Shown: piece after piece, positions 47,605 to 58,433 of the stretch
Position numbering within the stretch: position 1 is the stretch's first letter
How the letters are laid out: the number at the start of each line of letters is the position of its first letter
Assembly (NCBI GenBank): GCA_973895155.1
Contig: OZ316894.1
Coordinates: 16,802,001-16,866,000, forward strand
Length of the DNA stretch: 64,000 nt
From: Marsupella aquatica
Taxonomy: Eukaryota; Marchantiophyta
Reading direction: 5' to 3'
Translations under genes and position numbers: made by a program
The notes under the pieces: model-generated
Told to the model about the DNA's origin: nothing
What the model saw: only the letters and a program-made list of their open reading frames with translations
Database searches by the model: none

Positions 47605-48894
47605 ATGTTCACTCAGTTAATAGTTGATGTCCATAGGGTTCGTCAATTTCCTCACAGAGACATTAACATAAATTTGCTAGTGAGGGTAGTAGCTTCTTTG
47701 ATGGCAGCGCTTGCCTCTGTCACACAGTCATTGTTGCCTATGACTGATGCCACAAATCTAGTGCTCCATCTCTCAAATCTAAGTAGAGCTCATGTGGGTA
47801 GAGATGCACTTGTTTGTCACCTGATTCCAACATTTTTGCACCTTGTTGGAATTGCTTATGTGCGTCCAAGGGAAATTATCGATCAGTGGTACATAAAACC
47901 ACGAACCAGGCATCGTTTGATGCTTTGGATGGACGACACACCACTTGAGGACCCACAGTGCTTCAGAGAATTTTTTCAAATTGGTCCTGAGCTCTTTTTT
48001 TATGTATGCGAGCTAGTTCATGATGACATGCTTACAGATCCTCCAGAGTCTCTATGGATATTGCCAAACCGCAAGCTTATTGTGATCAGGCAAGTGGCTC
48101 TTGCCTTGAGACGGTTGGCAGTGGGAGATACCTTCCTAACTCTAGGAGAACTATTTGGTGTTTCGAAAAGCACAGCAATTAAGGTCACATGGAAGTTCAT
48201 CTGTGCACTTCGAATCAGGGCAGGACATGTAATTTGTTGGCCAGATACTGTAGGGCTTGCTGAGGTTAAATCTGCATTTGAAGATAGGTGGGGATTTCCA
48301 AATTGCTGCGGAGCCATCGATGGAACTCACTTTCCAATCGAGTTACCTGCTGGGGAAGATTCCACTCAGTACTACGATTGGAAACACAAGCTTTCTGTGA
48401 CCATGCAGGCCATTTGCGACCATAGGCTGAAATTCTTGGATGTTTTTTGTGGCTTACCAGGTAGCATTCAGGATACTCGGTTGATGAGACTCTCTCGATT
48501 CTACACTCAGGTTACACAGCATCAGAGTCGTCTGAATGGTCCTTCAGTTCATTGTTTCAATGGTACAGAGGTCCAAGACTATATTAGAGGAGATGCAGGA
48601 TATCCTCTTTTGCCATGGCTCATAGTTCCTTACCCAAAGGGCATGTCACAGCAGAGTGATGAATTCAATTACATGCATTTGAGTACCAGGATGTGTGTTG
48701 AAAGATCATTTGGAAAGCTCAAAGGCACTTGGAGAATTTTGAATAGGATCTTATGGAGACCTCAAATTAGTAGGATTGGACCTATGGTTTTTTCTTGCTG
48801 CATTCTACACAACTTGAAGATAGGCACGATGCTTTGCCCAATGCAGTGTGGCATAATGTTCCTCCACACCCACCAGGATATGCTGGAGTTTTGA
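47605..48894 (+). CDS. PIF/Harbinger DDE transposase (HARBI1-like), frameshifted near the C-terminus
   Basis: This is the nuclease that would cut and join the Harbinger ends together with the Myb-like partner. The 429-codon frame shows an HTH-type N-terminal region (LGELFGVSKSTAIKVTWKF) and the DDE core. The catalytic residues are inferred as Asp 239 in AIDGTHF, Asp 330 in GDAGYPLL and Glu 366 in VERSFGKLKGTWRIL, and the conserved LPGSIQDTRL is present. The true start may be ATG 47701 or a spliced leader; the frame before it lacks family signal. After CCILHNL the frame departs. The family-like ending (GYAGVLRPNLRM, GGPEARDALCNHLLHQ) continues in another frame to about 48969, so one indel lies near 48815-48835. 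The catalytic core itself is intact. Confidence 0.9.
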   Translation: MFTQLIVDVHRVRQFPHRDININLLVRVVASLMAALASVTQSLLPMTDATNLVLHLSNLSRAHVGRDALVCHLIPTFLHLVGIAYVRPREIIDQWYIKPRTRHRLMLWMDDTPLEDPQCFREFFQIGPELFFYVCELVHDDMLTDPPESLWILPNRKLIVIRQVALALRRLAVGDTFLTLGELFGVSKSTAIKVTWKFICALRIRAGHVICWPDTVGLAEVKSAFEDRWGFPNCCGAIDGTHFPIELPAGEDSTQYYDWKHKLSVTMQAICDHRLKFLDVFCGLPGSIQDTRLMRLSRFYTQVTQHQSRLNGPSVHCFNGTEVQDYIRGDAGYPLLPWLIVPYPKGMSQQSDEFNYMHLSTRMCVERSFGKLKGTWRILNRILWRPQISRIGPMVFSCCILHNLKIGTMLCPMQCGIMFLHTHQDMLEF

Positions 48895-48969
48895 GACCTA
48901 ATCTAAGGATGTATCAAGGAGGGCCAGAGGCCAGAGATGCCTTATGCAATCACTTACTACACCAGTGAT

Positions 48970-49592
48970 TATGAACTTTAGTACAATTGTGAAATTTTTA
49001 ATCCTTGTTATTTACTTTGGTTTCGTGATACATCTCCTTGGTTGCAGACATTCATTTCATTGAATCTCTCATTCTAAGGCCAATCTACTACCTAATGTAA
49101 ATTTTTGATAGTATCAGTCTGTAATGTAGCTGTGAGATTGGTTTTTGAATTGGTTTTTTGGCTGTCAAGAACTCATAGGTGAAGCTTTTTTAAAGTCAAT
49201 TTTGCATTGCAAAAACCTTGGATGTTGGGGCAACTTAGAAAGTGTATGTTGAGGACTCCTTTTAGTGTTAGAGGTGTGGACGTAAATGCAGGAAAGAGGT
49301 GCAGCCCCTGCACATCGATTCAATGACCAATTTGTCTCAACTGACCAATTTTATAGTGTCTTCAAATATCAGTTTGAGATCATTTTCTTATCCACATCTG
49401 CACGACAATTCCAAAAACTTGGTTCTGAAAACTACACATGCACAATTCGCCTTCATTTATGCACTGCAGAAAACACGTAGCCCTATACTAATCCTTGCAT
49501 AGAGCTCTTCTGTCCCGAATAATGTTCATAGGCCATTGTTAAAAATCAGGCAAGGCAGCCTCGAGTCTGTCTAGGGCTTCTCACTTAGTTCT
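48970..49592. other. Spacer between the two convergent H1 genes
   Basis: AT-rich sequence between the ends of the transposase and the Myb/SANT-like ORF, presumably their 3' untranslated regions. No further feature is recognised. Confidence 0.5.
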
Positions 49593-50134
49593 CTACGACC
49601 TATCCCAAACTCCATCTGCAAGGTACTGTATGGAGTCACCAATGAAGGCTAGAGCGTTTGCAACGTCTTTCCCTGTTTCCATGGATGATTGGATGGCATC
49701 TCTTTGCTGAAACAGTGAATCAAAATGTTTCTTTTCTTCCAGAGTGATGTGCTCATGATGCTCCTCTCTTCTTGCAACTCGATCATCAGCAATTGTTGCT
49801 ACAAAAGTTTGTGTGATCTTTTGTAACTCACTTGCTGTTCTCTCCCTTTTTGTGCGCTTCCAGCCTCTTGTGGTTTCTTGGATGACCCCACATCACCATG
49901 TCCATTCACAGAATCAGATCCTTGCCTTGGAAGCCCTCCTGAGGTTGGAGCTCCTATGTTGTTAGTGGCACTTGGAGTCTGAGTATTAGTAGAGTCATCA
50001 AGAGTGAATGGTGGCATGGTGGTGTTCACTGTCTCATAATCCCGAGCCCCCTAAAAGTGAGCATGAGGGCTAGTGACAGTGTTTTGTTCATCATGATTTT
50101 TGGCTGTCCTGACCTCTTCCTCTAGTCTGCTATT
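49593..50134 (-). pseudogene. H1 Myb/SANT-like ORF, C-terminal part (left of the copia insertion)
   Basis: Read on the minus strand, this continues the ORF interrupted at 56924: RLEEEVRTAKNHDEQNT, then a stop (TAG), RDYETVNTTMPPFTLDD, a Ser/Gly/Pro-rich linker, and a coiled region ending GDSIQYLADGVWDRS at the stop 49593-49595. The frame is broken by at least one stop within the linker and a stop or frameshift near 49799. The layout and termination fit the second protein of plant Harbinger elements. Confidence 0.75.
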
Positions 50135-50477
50135 TGTTAGGTATTTACTCAAGGTCTAGGGTTACGACATGTAACCATAGTTAGGCTAACCATAGTCGGA
50201 GACGTGGTTAGGTTAACTAGGATGCACACTATATGCCAAGCGGTGTTTGCTTGGATAAGTGGAACTTAGGCTCATTGTTATGGAGCCACTTGAGAGATGA
50301 GGAGAGCTTACACTGTGGAGACTTGGTATGGCCGACGAGCGTAGAGTTCAATAAAGCTCTCTTGTGTGTTCCCTTGGATGTAGCCTCGAGGAGGTGAACC
50401 ACGTATCTCTTGTGTCGACTACTTGTGCGTTGGATGTGTCATGTGCTTACCGTTGCAATTATCGTCTATGCTCAACA
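50135..50477 (+). repeat. 5' LTR of the copia element
   Basis: 343 bp, TG...CA ends. I count about 17 differences from the 3' LTR, nearly all transitions, roughly 5% divergence, which fits an old insertion with methylated-cytosine decay. A polyadenylation-like AATAAA is at about 50350. Confidence 0.95.
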
Positions 50478-50479
50478 AT

Positions 50480-50492
50480 TGGTATCAGAGCA
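50480..50492 (+). other. Primer binding site
   Basis: TGGTATCAGAGCA begins two bases after the 5' LTR and is the usual plant copia site complementary to the 3' end of initiator methionine tRNA. Confidence 0.95.
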
Positions 50493-52268
50493 TGCCTGGG
50501 AGGTGACATTGTTCGTGACGGGATTTCGTGATGGTTTTTTCCAGCGTTGAGTGTCGGTGGATTTCCCGGAGTTCCGTCGCATGAAACTTGGAGTTTATGG
50601 GCTCAGCGGATAGATCGGGGCAAGGGCTTTCTAACGGTGCAAAGAAATCGCTAAACAAAGATCGTGGTGCGGAGAGATCTAAGTTTTAGTCGTTCTGGAT
50701 TTTGTGAAGAAAGTTGGCAACATTCGTGTTCGACGGTTTTTTCGGAGGAGGGACCAGAGTTTGTTTTCTTGACGGTGTGAGCTCTACGGCGAAGGAGTCG
50801 TCGCATGTTGTAACTCTGCTTGTAGATCGAGACGAGCTGATCATTTTGGTAGATGGTTTGTTGCCGAGTGTATAACGAGTGCGTCGCAACGAGCAAAAGA
50901 AGCATTCTGATTTTCTGACCGGCTATGGAGTCCTCTTTTGCCTGAGCGGGGTTTCTCGTCGTTGCGCTTGACTCGGAGGGAGAGACGTGAAGTACTTGGG
51001 TTGAACGGAGAGATCATGAAGAGGTGATTGTTGAGTCCAAGATTGACAGTTTTGCCCACGGGAGGAAGGAGTTCTGAGTTTTTGTCACTGATTGACCAGA
51101 AAACGGTGTGGGTGTGCAAATTTTTTCAACCCACCGACATCGGTTTCTGATTCCTCACCATAATCCGAACGTTACAAGGTGCAAGCTCTTTTCATTTGAT
51201 GTCCACAAGCATTTTTGGATTTCTTACAGGCAAATTTATTACTTGAAAAATACTCCATTTACGACTCTCTCTCTCTCTAGAGACCTCCATCACACTTTGG
51301 AGAGGACTTTCTTTAGGGCCCTTACTAGCCGCATGCAGTTTTCTTCTCCTTGCCAAAGTGTGGTTATTTCCTTTGTATTGTTGGGGGGCTTCTTCTCCTT
51401 TTTTGTTTGGCTTAAGGAGTGTGTGTGTACACAAACAATCGTGTGTGCACACATAATCGGTCCCCTCCCCCTCCCGTGTTTGCAACCTCCCGCCCTCCAT
51501 CCTGCCGGATACGCAGCCGCCACCGCGGTGTCGACCCCCGCGCCGGCCGGTCCTTTTCTTCCCCGGCCACGCCCCCTTTGCAACCCCCGCTCTTTTCCCC
51601 AATTTTTTTCCTCCCGGCGATGACTGCTTCCGGCAGTTGCTTTGCGGTTGCCTGTTCCCAAGCCCTACGCGCGTACGCGGCTGCGTATGCAGCCGCTCCC
51701 CCTTTGCGTGTCATCCCGGCATACCCCCCTCATGTACCTGGCGTATTTTTCTGCAAAGGGGTTCTGAACCCCTTTAAGGGCACCTTATTAAATTTTTTCC
51801 TCCTTCCCCATTGGCTGCCGCATCCCGGGACCTGCCACCCTCCACTTTAATTGCTTGGATAGGGGGAACGGCCCCCTGTGAGCCCTGCTGCTCTGTGCAA
51901 GAATATTCCTAAAAAACAGAGAGCGTGTTTTTGGCAGTCCGTCAAAGATTCCGTCCGCCAAAAGGTAACTTTTTTGTTCGTCTTCGGCAAGTTGCTAGCC
52001 ATCAGAGTTGGCAACGCGGTGCACAAATTGAATTGCATTTTCAACATTGGGTACTAGTTCACATTTTGGTTATTCCCCGAGGTGGTCAAAACGGGGGAGA
52101 ATTCCAAGTTTTACCCATCCTGACCAAAAAGTGAATAACTTTTACGTCGGAGTTTGGTTTTGATACTGGCTTTTAACATTGAAAAGCTAGGCTCGTGGAC
52201 TACATGGCGGTGATAAGTTTTGAGTTTTTGGAGAAGTTGAGAAAAACTTCATTTTCTTGCATTCTCAC
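50493..52268 (+). other. Unusually long copia leader with a C-rich insert-like segment
   Basis: About 1.8 kb separates the primer binding site from gag. The segment 51430-51850 is much richer in C and CpG than the rest of the element and is bordered by a GTGTGTGTACACA / GTGTGTGCACACA pair. Open frames across it are Pro/Arg/Ala-rich without a domain. It may be captured host sequence or a second insertion. Confidence 0.55.
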
Positions 52269-53294
52269 ATGAGTGATTCGGATGAGATTTTTGAAGACAT
52301 GGAGCTTGAAACACGAGGATCACCATGGCGATTTGAGATGGAGAGAGAGGAGCAGGAGGAAGCGAACGTGACACTGGTACGATCATCGGTGCAGCGAGTA
52401 GAGGGGGCTGTGAAAAAAAAGATGGCATCCAGGTTCGGAGGTGTCAAGTTTGAGGTGGAAAAGTATGATGGACGGACGGACTACTTGCTCTAGGAGAAGC
52501 AAGTGAAAGGAGTTCTTTGCGCTATGGGCCTAGATCATCTTCTCTCTACACGAGAGATGTACGATGATGAGGAGGAGATTCCACTAAAGAGGTGGAGGCA
52601 TGAACAAGTAATTGCAATGAATGCGATGATGCTTTATCTGAAGCCGCATATCATCAAGAAGTTGGATGACTACGTGGATTGTGCATCTCTATTCAAAGCC
52701 CTAAGGAAGAAGTACTATTGGGAGGATGCATCAGATTGATTGTACAAGAAGTCTCTTTTGATGAGCCTTAGGCTCAAAGAAGGGAACAAGCTCTAGGATC
52801 ACTTGGATGAATTTGACAGCCTAGCTGTTGATTTATCTAATCTTCGTAATGGCGTTGAAGAAGAGGATAAGGCCTTACTTCTTCTCAGCTCCTTACCCCC
52901 ATCTTATCAGGGTTTGAAGCAGATTCTCTTGTATAGAGACCTGAAGTCTATTTCATACGATGAGGTGGTAAGCTCTTTGCTGTCAAATGATGCACAGAAG
53001 AAGTTGGATCAAGCCCAGACAGCATCGTCATTTGATGCTGCCTTGAATGTGAATTGTGGGAGGTCACAACGGCGTTCCGAGCAGCGCATAAATGGCAAAG
53101 GACAAAATAAATCTAGGACAAGATTTGCTTCAAGGGGGAAGTCCCAGGAGAGAAAGCCAGTAGTCTGTTGGAAGTGTCACAAGGTTGGTCACGTTAAGAG
53201 GGATTGTAAGGGCAAGGCAGCTAAATCTTCATCAGCCAATGTAGCTAGTGCTGATGGAGAAGTTGATTTACTCAATGATGAGTATATTTTATGA
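52269..53294 (+). pseudogene. Copia gag remnant
   Basis: One reading frame from ATG 52269 encodes a copia gag (FEVEKYDGRTDYLL, the region around SLFKALRKKYY, LLLLSSLPPSYQGL) and a zinc knuckle CWKCHKVGHVKRDC (CX2CX4HX4C) at 53166-53207. It is interrupted by in-frame stops at 52491, 52737 and 52794, and ends at TGA 53292. No full-length gag can be made. Confidence 0.9.
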
Positions 53295-53339
53295 AGTTAG
53301 GAGTATGCCCTGTGCACATCATCTAGGAGAGCAAATGAT

Positions 53340-56300
53340 GTGTGGATTCTTGATTGTGCTTGCTCCTTTCACATTTATTACATTCGCGAGTATTTCAATT
53401 ATTATTCTATGTCAAACGATTCAGTTTTGATGGAAAATAATCACTCCTGTCGAGTTGAGGATATTGGGTCTGTAAAGATTCAAATGTTTGATGGCATTGT
53501 GCGCACAATGTCTGGAGTCAGGTTTGTACCTGGCATGCGTAAGAATTTGATTTCACTCGGTGTGTTGGATACAAATGGTCATCAATGGCGAGTAATTGAT
53601 GGTGAACTTCAAGTCATGTTGGGAGAGACAGTGACTTTGAAGGGGAGCAGACAGAAAAATTTGTATGTGTTGCAGGGCAATACAGTATGTGAAGAGGCCA
53701 ATGTAACCAAGTCTCACGAGGAAATGACTCAACTGTGGCATTCACGGCTAGGCCACATGAGTGCTCAGAAGGGTTTGGCTATCTTGTAGAAGAATGGGCT
53801 CATTTCTAATTTGCAATCTTGTAAATTGGATTTCTATGAGCATTGCATTTTTGGAAAGCAGCATCGTCGTGCTTTCAGTGTTGGAACTCATCGTTCCAAA
53901 GCGGTTCTTGAGTACAGACATAGTGACGTGTGAGGACCATCCCCGACTCCCTCACATTCTGGAAAATTGTACTATGTATCCTTTATTGACGTTTACTCAA
54001 GATTTGTATGGATTTATTTCATGACGCATAAGTCTGATGTCTTGTCCATTTTTACAAAGTGGAAGGCCCAAGTGGAGAATCAGATAGGAAACACTGTTAA
54101 GTTTTTGGATACAAGGATGAAGAGTCTAAGGTCAGACAACGGCGAGGAGTACACTTCAATAGAATTTGAAGAGTACTGTGCACGGGACTATGCAGAACAG
54201 GGGATAACTCGCCATCTCACCACAGTTTATACTCCGCAGCAGAATGGTGTCGTTGAGAGGCTCAATCGAACACTATTGGAGCGGTCATGAAGTATGTTGA
54301 GCCAATCACGTTTACCACCGGAATTTTGGGCAGAAGCTATCAATACTGCAGATTATTTGGTAAATCTTTCTCCTTCTAGTGCAATCAATTTCAAAATGCC
54401 GTTTGAAATGCGTTATAAGCGGCAAGCAAACTATCATGGCTTGGTAGTTATTGGAAGTGATGCAATGCTCTCACACCAAAGCAGAATAGGACCAAGTTGG
54501 ATCCTACGTCCAATAAATGTATTTTTCTTGGGTATCAAAGTGGTGTGAAGGCCTACAGGCTATGGGATCCTATTGCCTGTAAGCTTGTTGTCAGTAGGGA
54601 TGTTTCCTTCAATGAACCCAGATTATTGAAGGAGGGGGAGAATACTCAGGTCTTCCGTACTGACAAAGGAAAATCTCCTATCCCAGATCTCGTTGAGGGG
54701 GAGATTGATCATGAAGTCCATGATCAAAGAGAATGAGGTGCTCCAAGCATGGAGCTGATTCCTGTGCTAGAGGGACAAGAGGAGTTTATTGATGCTGGTG
54801 AGCAGCAAGTGGATGCTGCTGAGCTTCAAATTGTACCAGTAGACGCAATTCAACCAGAGTCATCGGTTAGAAGAATATCTGGTCGTACTGTACGCGCTCC
54901 TCCTAGGTATGGACAGTGGGTTGATTCATCTCAACTGCAAGAGGACAATTTTGCAGCTGATGATGAGGGTGATGCGTTAATTTTGGAAGAAGGGGAACCT
55001 TCTTCATTTCATGAGGCAAGTGCTTCAAAGGAGAAGCAGAAGTGGACTCCAACTATTAATGCAAACGGCGATGCAGTCACTGAAGGACAACAAAACTTGG
55101 GAGCTTGTTAAGCTACCTAAGGGTCAGCAAGTGGTGGACAGTAAGTGGATATATAAGTTGAAGGATCAGTCTACGGGAGGTGGATCGAAGGTCTACAAGG
55201 CTAGGTTGGTAGCCAAGAGATTCACACAGGAAAAAGGTGTGAATTACAATGAGGTCTTCTCACCAGTTGCTAAGTACTCAATAATACGGCTATTGTGTGT
55301 GCTTGTTGTAATGTTTGGTCTGCTGCTAGATCAGATGGATGTTGTCACAACTTTCCTCTATGGCACCTTGGAAGAGGTGATCTTCATGAGACAGCCACTA
55401 GGTCGTGTGAAGAGAGGACAGGAGGAACTGGTTTGCAGATTGCTGAAATCTTTGTATGGGTTGAAGCAGTCACCAAGATAGTGGAACAAGCGGTTTGACG
55501 ATTGGATTCGGTCACAGGGTTTTCACAGGAGTGTGTTTGACCCTTGTGTATATTTGAAACCGGTGAAGAATGCTATTTTTGGGTTCATTGTTTTAGTACT
55601 TTATGTGGATGACATGCTTATTGCGGCCAAGGATAGGTCTGAAATTGTTAAGCTTAAGGCACTCCTCAGTGCAGAGTTTCCCCTTTGGCTGCACACTTCA
55701 AATTGTCATCAGCTTTTTGTCCCACGAATACGACAGAGAAGGGATTGATGTCAAGGGTTCCTTATGATAAGGCAGTGGGAAGTCTCATGTATTTGATGAC
55801 TTGCACTAGACCTGATCTTGCTATGGCTATGGGCAAGGTGAGCAGGTACATGTCGAATCCAGGGAAGGTACACTGGGAAGCAGTGAAGTGGATTATCAGG
55901 TACTTGAAGGGTACTGTGGATCATGGTCTTTTATTTGATGCAAATGCAAAGAATGCAAGATCATTGATTGGCTATGTAGATTCTGACTATGGACAAGATC
56001 TGGACCAAAGGAGATCAACAACAGTGTACGTGTTCACATTTGGCGGTGGATGCATAAGTTGGAGGTCTACTTTGCAGAAGTGTATTGCTCAGTCTACTAC
56101 AGAAGTGGAGTATGTTGCAGCAGCGGAAGCAGCGAAGGAAGCAATTTGGTTGGATAGTCAAAGTGCGCTCCACCTTGTTGTGAACCAGGTGATGGACAGT
56201 AGAGTGAAGCACGTAGACGTCAGGTACCATTTTATCAGGCAGGTTGTGTCTGATAATTTATTTGAGCTAGTCAAGATAGACAGTAAACTCAACCCAGCTG

Positions 56301-56383
56301 ACGCATTTACCAAAGTGATTCCTTCGGAAAGTTTCTCTAGACATGGTGATGTGCTTCAGGTTTTGCAATTGCGTCACAAGTAA
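53340..56383 (+). pseudogene. Copia pol remnant (protease, integrase, RT, RNase H)
   Basis: Domains in order: protease site at about 53343-53372, where the usual D-S-G triad reads D-C-A; pre-integrase LWHSRLGHMS (about 53736) and a Cys/His region; integrase core with FIDVYSRFVW (about 53980), LRSDNGEEY (about 54125) and QQNGVVERLNRT (about 54240); reverse transcriptase with WIYKLKDQ, KARLVAKRFTQ and the active-site YVDDM at 55602-55616; RNase H with YVDSDYGQDLDQRRS, SWRSTLQKCIAQSTTEVEY and HVDVRYHFIRQ. Breaks include stops at 53787, 53931, 54288, 54734 and 55479, frame changes near 54470 and 55085, and an apparent deletion near 55680 that removes the sequence between the RT palm and the AAHFKLSS motif. 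Confidence 0.92.
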
Positions 56384-56569
56384 GGGTTTTTCTTAACATT
56401 TGTTGTAATTATTGATATATGCTCTTCTTCACTCCTAGTAATAGGCTACGGCTTAGTTCTGGTTTGCTCTAGTTAGAGAGGGGAAACCATGTTGGTTTTC
56501 GTCCAGAATTTCCCGCTGAGAAAATAATATAGGTTAGCAGTATTACCCTCCGGCCCCTAGACCAGAGTC

Positions 56570-56579
56570 AAGGGGGAGA
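56570..56579 (+). other. Polypurine tract
   Basis: AAGGGGGAGA lies one base upstream of the 3' LTR, the expected primer for plus-strand synthesis. Confidence 0.9.
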
Positions 56580-56580
56580 T

Positions 56581-56923
56581 TGTTAGGTATTTACTCAAGG
56601 TCTAGGGTTACGACATGTAACCGTAGTTAGGCTAAGCATAGTCGGAGACGTGGTTAGGTTAACTAGGATGCACACTATATGCCAAGCGGTGTTTGCTTGG
56701 ATAAGTGGAACTTAGGCTCATTATTATGGAGCCACTTGAGAGATAAAGAGAGCTTACACTATGGAGATTTGGTATGGCCGACGGGCTTAGAGTTCAGTAA
56801 AGCTCTCTTGTGTGTTCCCATGGACGTAGCCTTGAGGAGGTGAACCACGTATCTCTTGTGTTGACTACTTGCGCGTTGGATGTGTCATGTGCTTACCATT
56901 GCGATTATCGTCTATGCTCAACA
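56581..56923 (+). repeat. 3' LTR of the copia element
   Basis: 343 bp, same TGTTAGG and CTCAACA ends as the 5' copy, about 95% identical to it. Confidence 0.95.
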
Positions 56924-57420
56924 CTGTCCACATATTGCTCAGGGTGTGGATCCACAGCTGGATTATGAGGCACAAAGGTTACCATTGCTTGGAATAGATC
57001 TTCAAGGAATTTAGGAGGAAGACCTCGATCCTTCTTTTCAGTTCGTGAGAGCTGGAAGTAGCCATTGCTGCCACTAGGAGTCTATTTCTGGTAATCGTTG
57101 ACCTTTTTAAAATTAGTAAACAACTTCTCCCACCTCTTCTTGCATTGTTTCCAATCCCTGTTCACATTGTTCTCCCTACAGATGGTCTCCACTTCTTTCC
57201 ACCTGGTCTCAGTTGTCCTGACCTTATCTCGGGATGAGTCAAGAGTTGCCTGGTCTTGCTAAAACTTTTTGGCAGCAATATATGAGAGCATTGACCTCCC
57301 TAATTTGCCATCTAGAAGATGGATTCTGTGTTTCTGGCATAATCCAATGATCTTGACCTTGCGCTCGCTCAAGCTTAGCTAGCTGGAGAAATGCCACCCT
57401 GCCATTTCAACCCCGCAGAC
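56924..57420 (-). pseudogene. H1 Myb/SANT-like ORF, DNA-binding part (right of the copia insertion)
   Basis: On the minus strand this encodes a Myb/SANT (trihelix-like) domain, TRWKEVETICRENNVNRDWK then QCKKRWEKLFTNFKKVNDYQ. After one stop (TAG) it continues TPSGSNGYFQLSRTEKK, GLPPKFLEDLFQAM and PHPEQYVD, then breaks at the LTR. The continuation is at 49593-50134. In PIF/Harbinger elements this protein recruits the transposase to the element ends. The N-terminus near 57400 is degraded by stops. Confidence 0.85.
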
Positions 57421-58261
57421 AAATCAGTAAACTAATCAAAATATAATCCAACACTGTACTCTTCACTCGCAAGTTTACTAAATGATTTGCCTTCTAGATA
57501 GTTGTGACGAATTGTGCTCTCGAATGAATGTGTCCTCCGATAAGTTGTTACCGAAATGGATTTCTCCAATGTGGAACAAACGACGCTCCCTATAGCAGAC
57601 TATAGCTACGGAATAATTCAAAGCCTTGGCCTGAACGACACTTTCTTATCTTTATATAGACAGGAGAATTTCTCACAAGGAAGCGTCTGTCGCCGCCGGC
57701 AAACAATGCAATTCCCAGCAATAGCTTGTTAGAAGAGAATTAGTACATGAGCCTTGACATGAAGCTACGAGATTGACAAGCCTCAATCTAGAATAGAATT
57801 CAGACAAATTTTGTTTTCATTCTGATGGACACGATAGACAGACGAGACAATATTAATATTGAAGAACTGAAAACTTTTACATACCTTGAGAAAAGAAGAA
57901 TTGCAATGTCAATCTCACGAGCAGGATGTGATTAACTTTGTAGGTTCTCCTTGTGAAATCAACTCCATAAATCAACAACATTCACACCCGCACTCACAAT
58001 GAATAATTTGCAAAGAACAACTGAAGTGCTCTAAGAGGGGAACAAGAAACTGTCGGGGCGGGCTTTGTATTGTCAAACTTTGTCGCGCTCACCGACAGGC
58101 TGCAGCCGGTTCTGGCTCAAGCAACTACCTGGCCCAGTATCCAGGGGTAAAAATTGAGGAGAAATTCCTCCCTACTCTGCTAAGTTTTTGAGGGACTCCC
58201 CCTACCACTTGACACTCTCTGATGGCCATCGAAAAAGACAAGAAATGTACGGAAGCAACCA
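57421..58261. other. Right subterminal region of H1
   Basis: No coding sequence is recognised. It should include the promoter and leader of the minus-strand Myb/SANT-like gene. Confidence 0.5.
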
Positions 58262-58304
58262 TACTCCTCCAATGTACAAGCCCCTACTTCATGGAACCTA
58301 GCTC
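58262..58304 (-). repeat. Right terminal inverted repeat of H1
   Basis: The reverse complement starts GAGCTAGGTTCCATGAAGTA and matches the left end. TAA follows at 58305-58307. Confidence 0.9.
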
Positions 58305-58390
58305 TAACTCAGTAGTTAAAGTTAGGGACATAAAAGGTTCCCGACTCCCAAATTTCATGATACTCAAAGCTTAAAATTTGATGGACCTTA
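58305..58390. other. Short linker between elements H1 and H2
   Basis: The 86-bp linker contains TTAAAGTTAGGGACATAAAA near its left end and CTCAAAGCTTAAAATTTGAT followed by GGACCTTA at its right end. The right-end block is identical to the left flank of H1 (46113-46140), and the left-end block resembles the right flank of H2 (63058-63085). Confidence 0.85.
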
Positions 58391-58433
58391 GCCTAGAGCA
58401 TCCCCATTGGCCTCGGTATCCCAAGACACTGTA
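58391..58433 (+). repeat. Left terminal inverted repeat of H2
   Basis: Begins GCCTAGAGCATCCCCATTGG after TTA. It matches the reverse complement of the right end at about 70-75%. Confidence 0.7.

Larger units (their letters stand above)
50135..56923 (+). mobile_element. Ty1/copia LTR retrotransposon, decayed, inserted in H1
   Basis: The element has two 343-bp LTRs beginning TGTTAGG and ending CTCAACA, a primer binding site for initiator tRNA-Met, gag and pol remnants in the copia order (protease, integrase, reverse transcriptase, RNase H) and a polypurine tract. The flanking 5-bp sites are CTATT and CTGTC, sharing only three bases, so the target duplication is degraded or not conserved. Gag and pol carry many stop codons, two frameshifts and an internal deletion, so this copy cannot act alone. 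Confidence 0.95.
46142..58304 (+). mobile_element. PIF/Harbinger-like DNA transposon H1, carrying a nested copia element
   Basis: The ends are 43-bp inverted repeats (35 of 43 matching) starting GGGCTAGGTTCC, flanked on both sides by TAA, the 3-bp target duplication expected for this superfamily. Inside lie a DDE transposase ORF on the + strand and a Myb/SANT-like ORF on the - strand, the two-gene convergent layout typical of plant PIF/Harbinger elements. Without the 6.8-kb copia insertion the element is about 5.4 kb. The transposase has a late frameshift and the second ORF has stop codons plus the insertion, so it is not autonomous as it stands. Confidence 0.9.

Noticed and set aside
51108-51850. 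Frames of 171, 143, 136 and 123 codons in the copia leader
   Set aside because: They overlap on both strands in a C-rich island and encode only low-complexity Pro/Arg/Ala-rich sequence.
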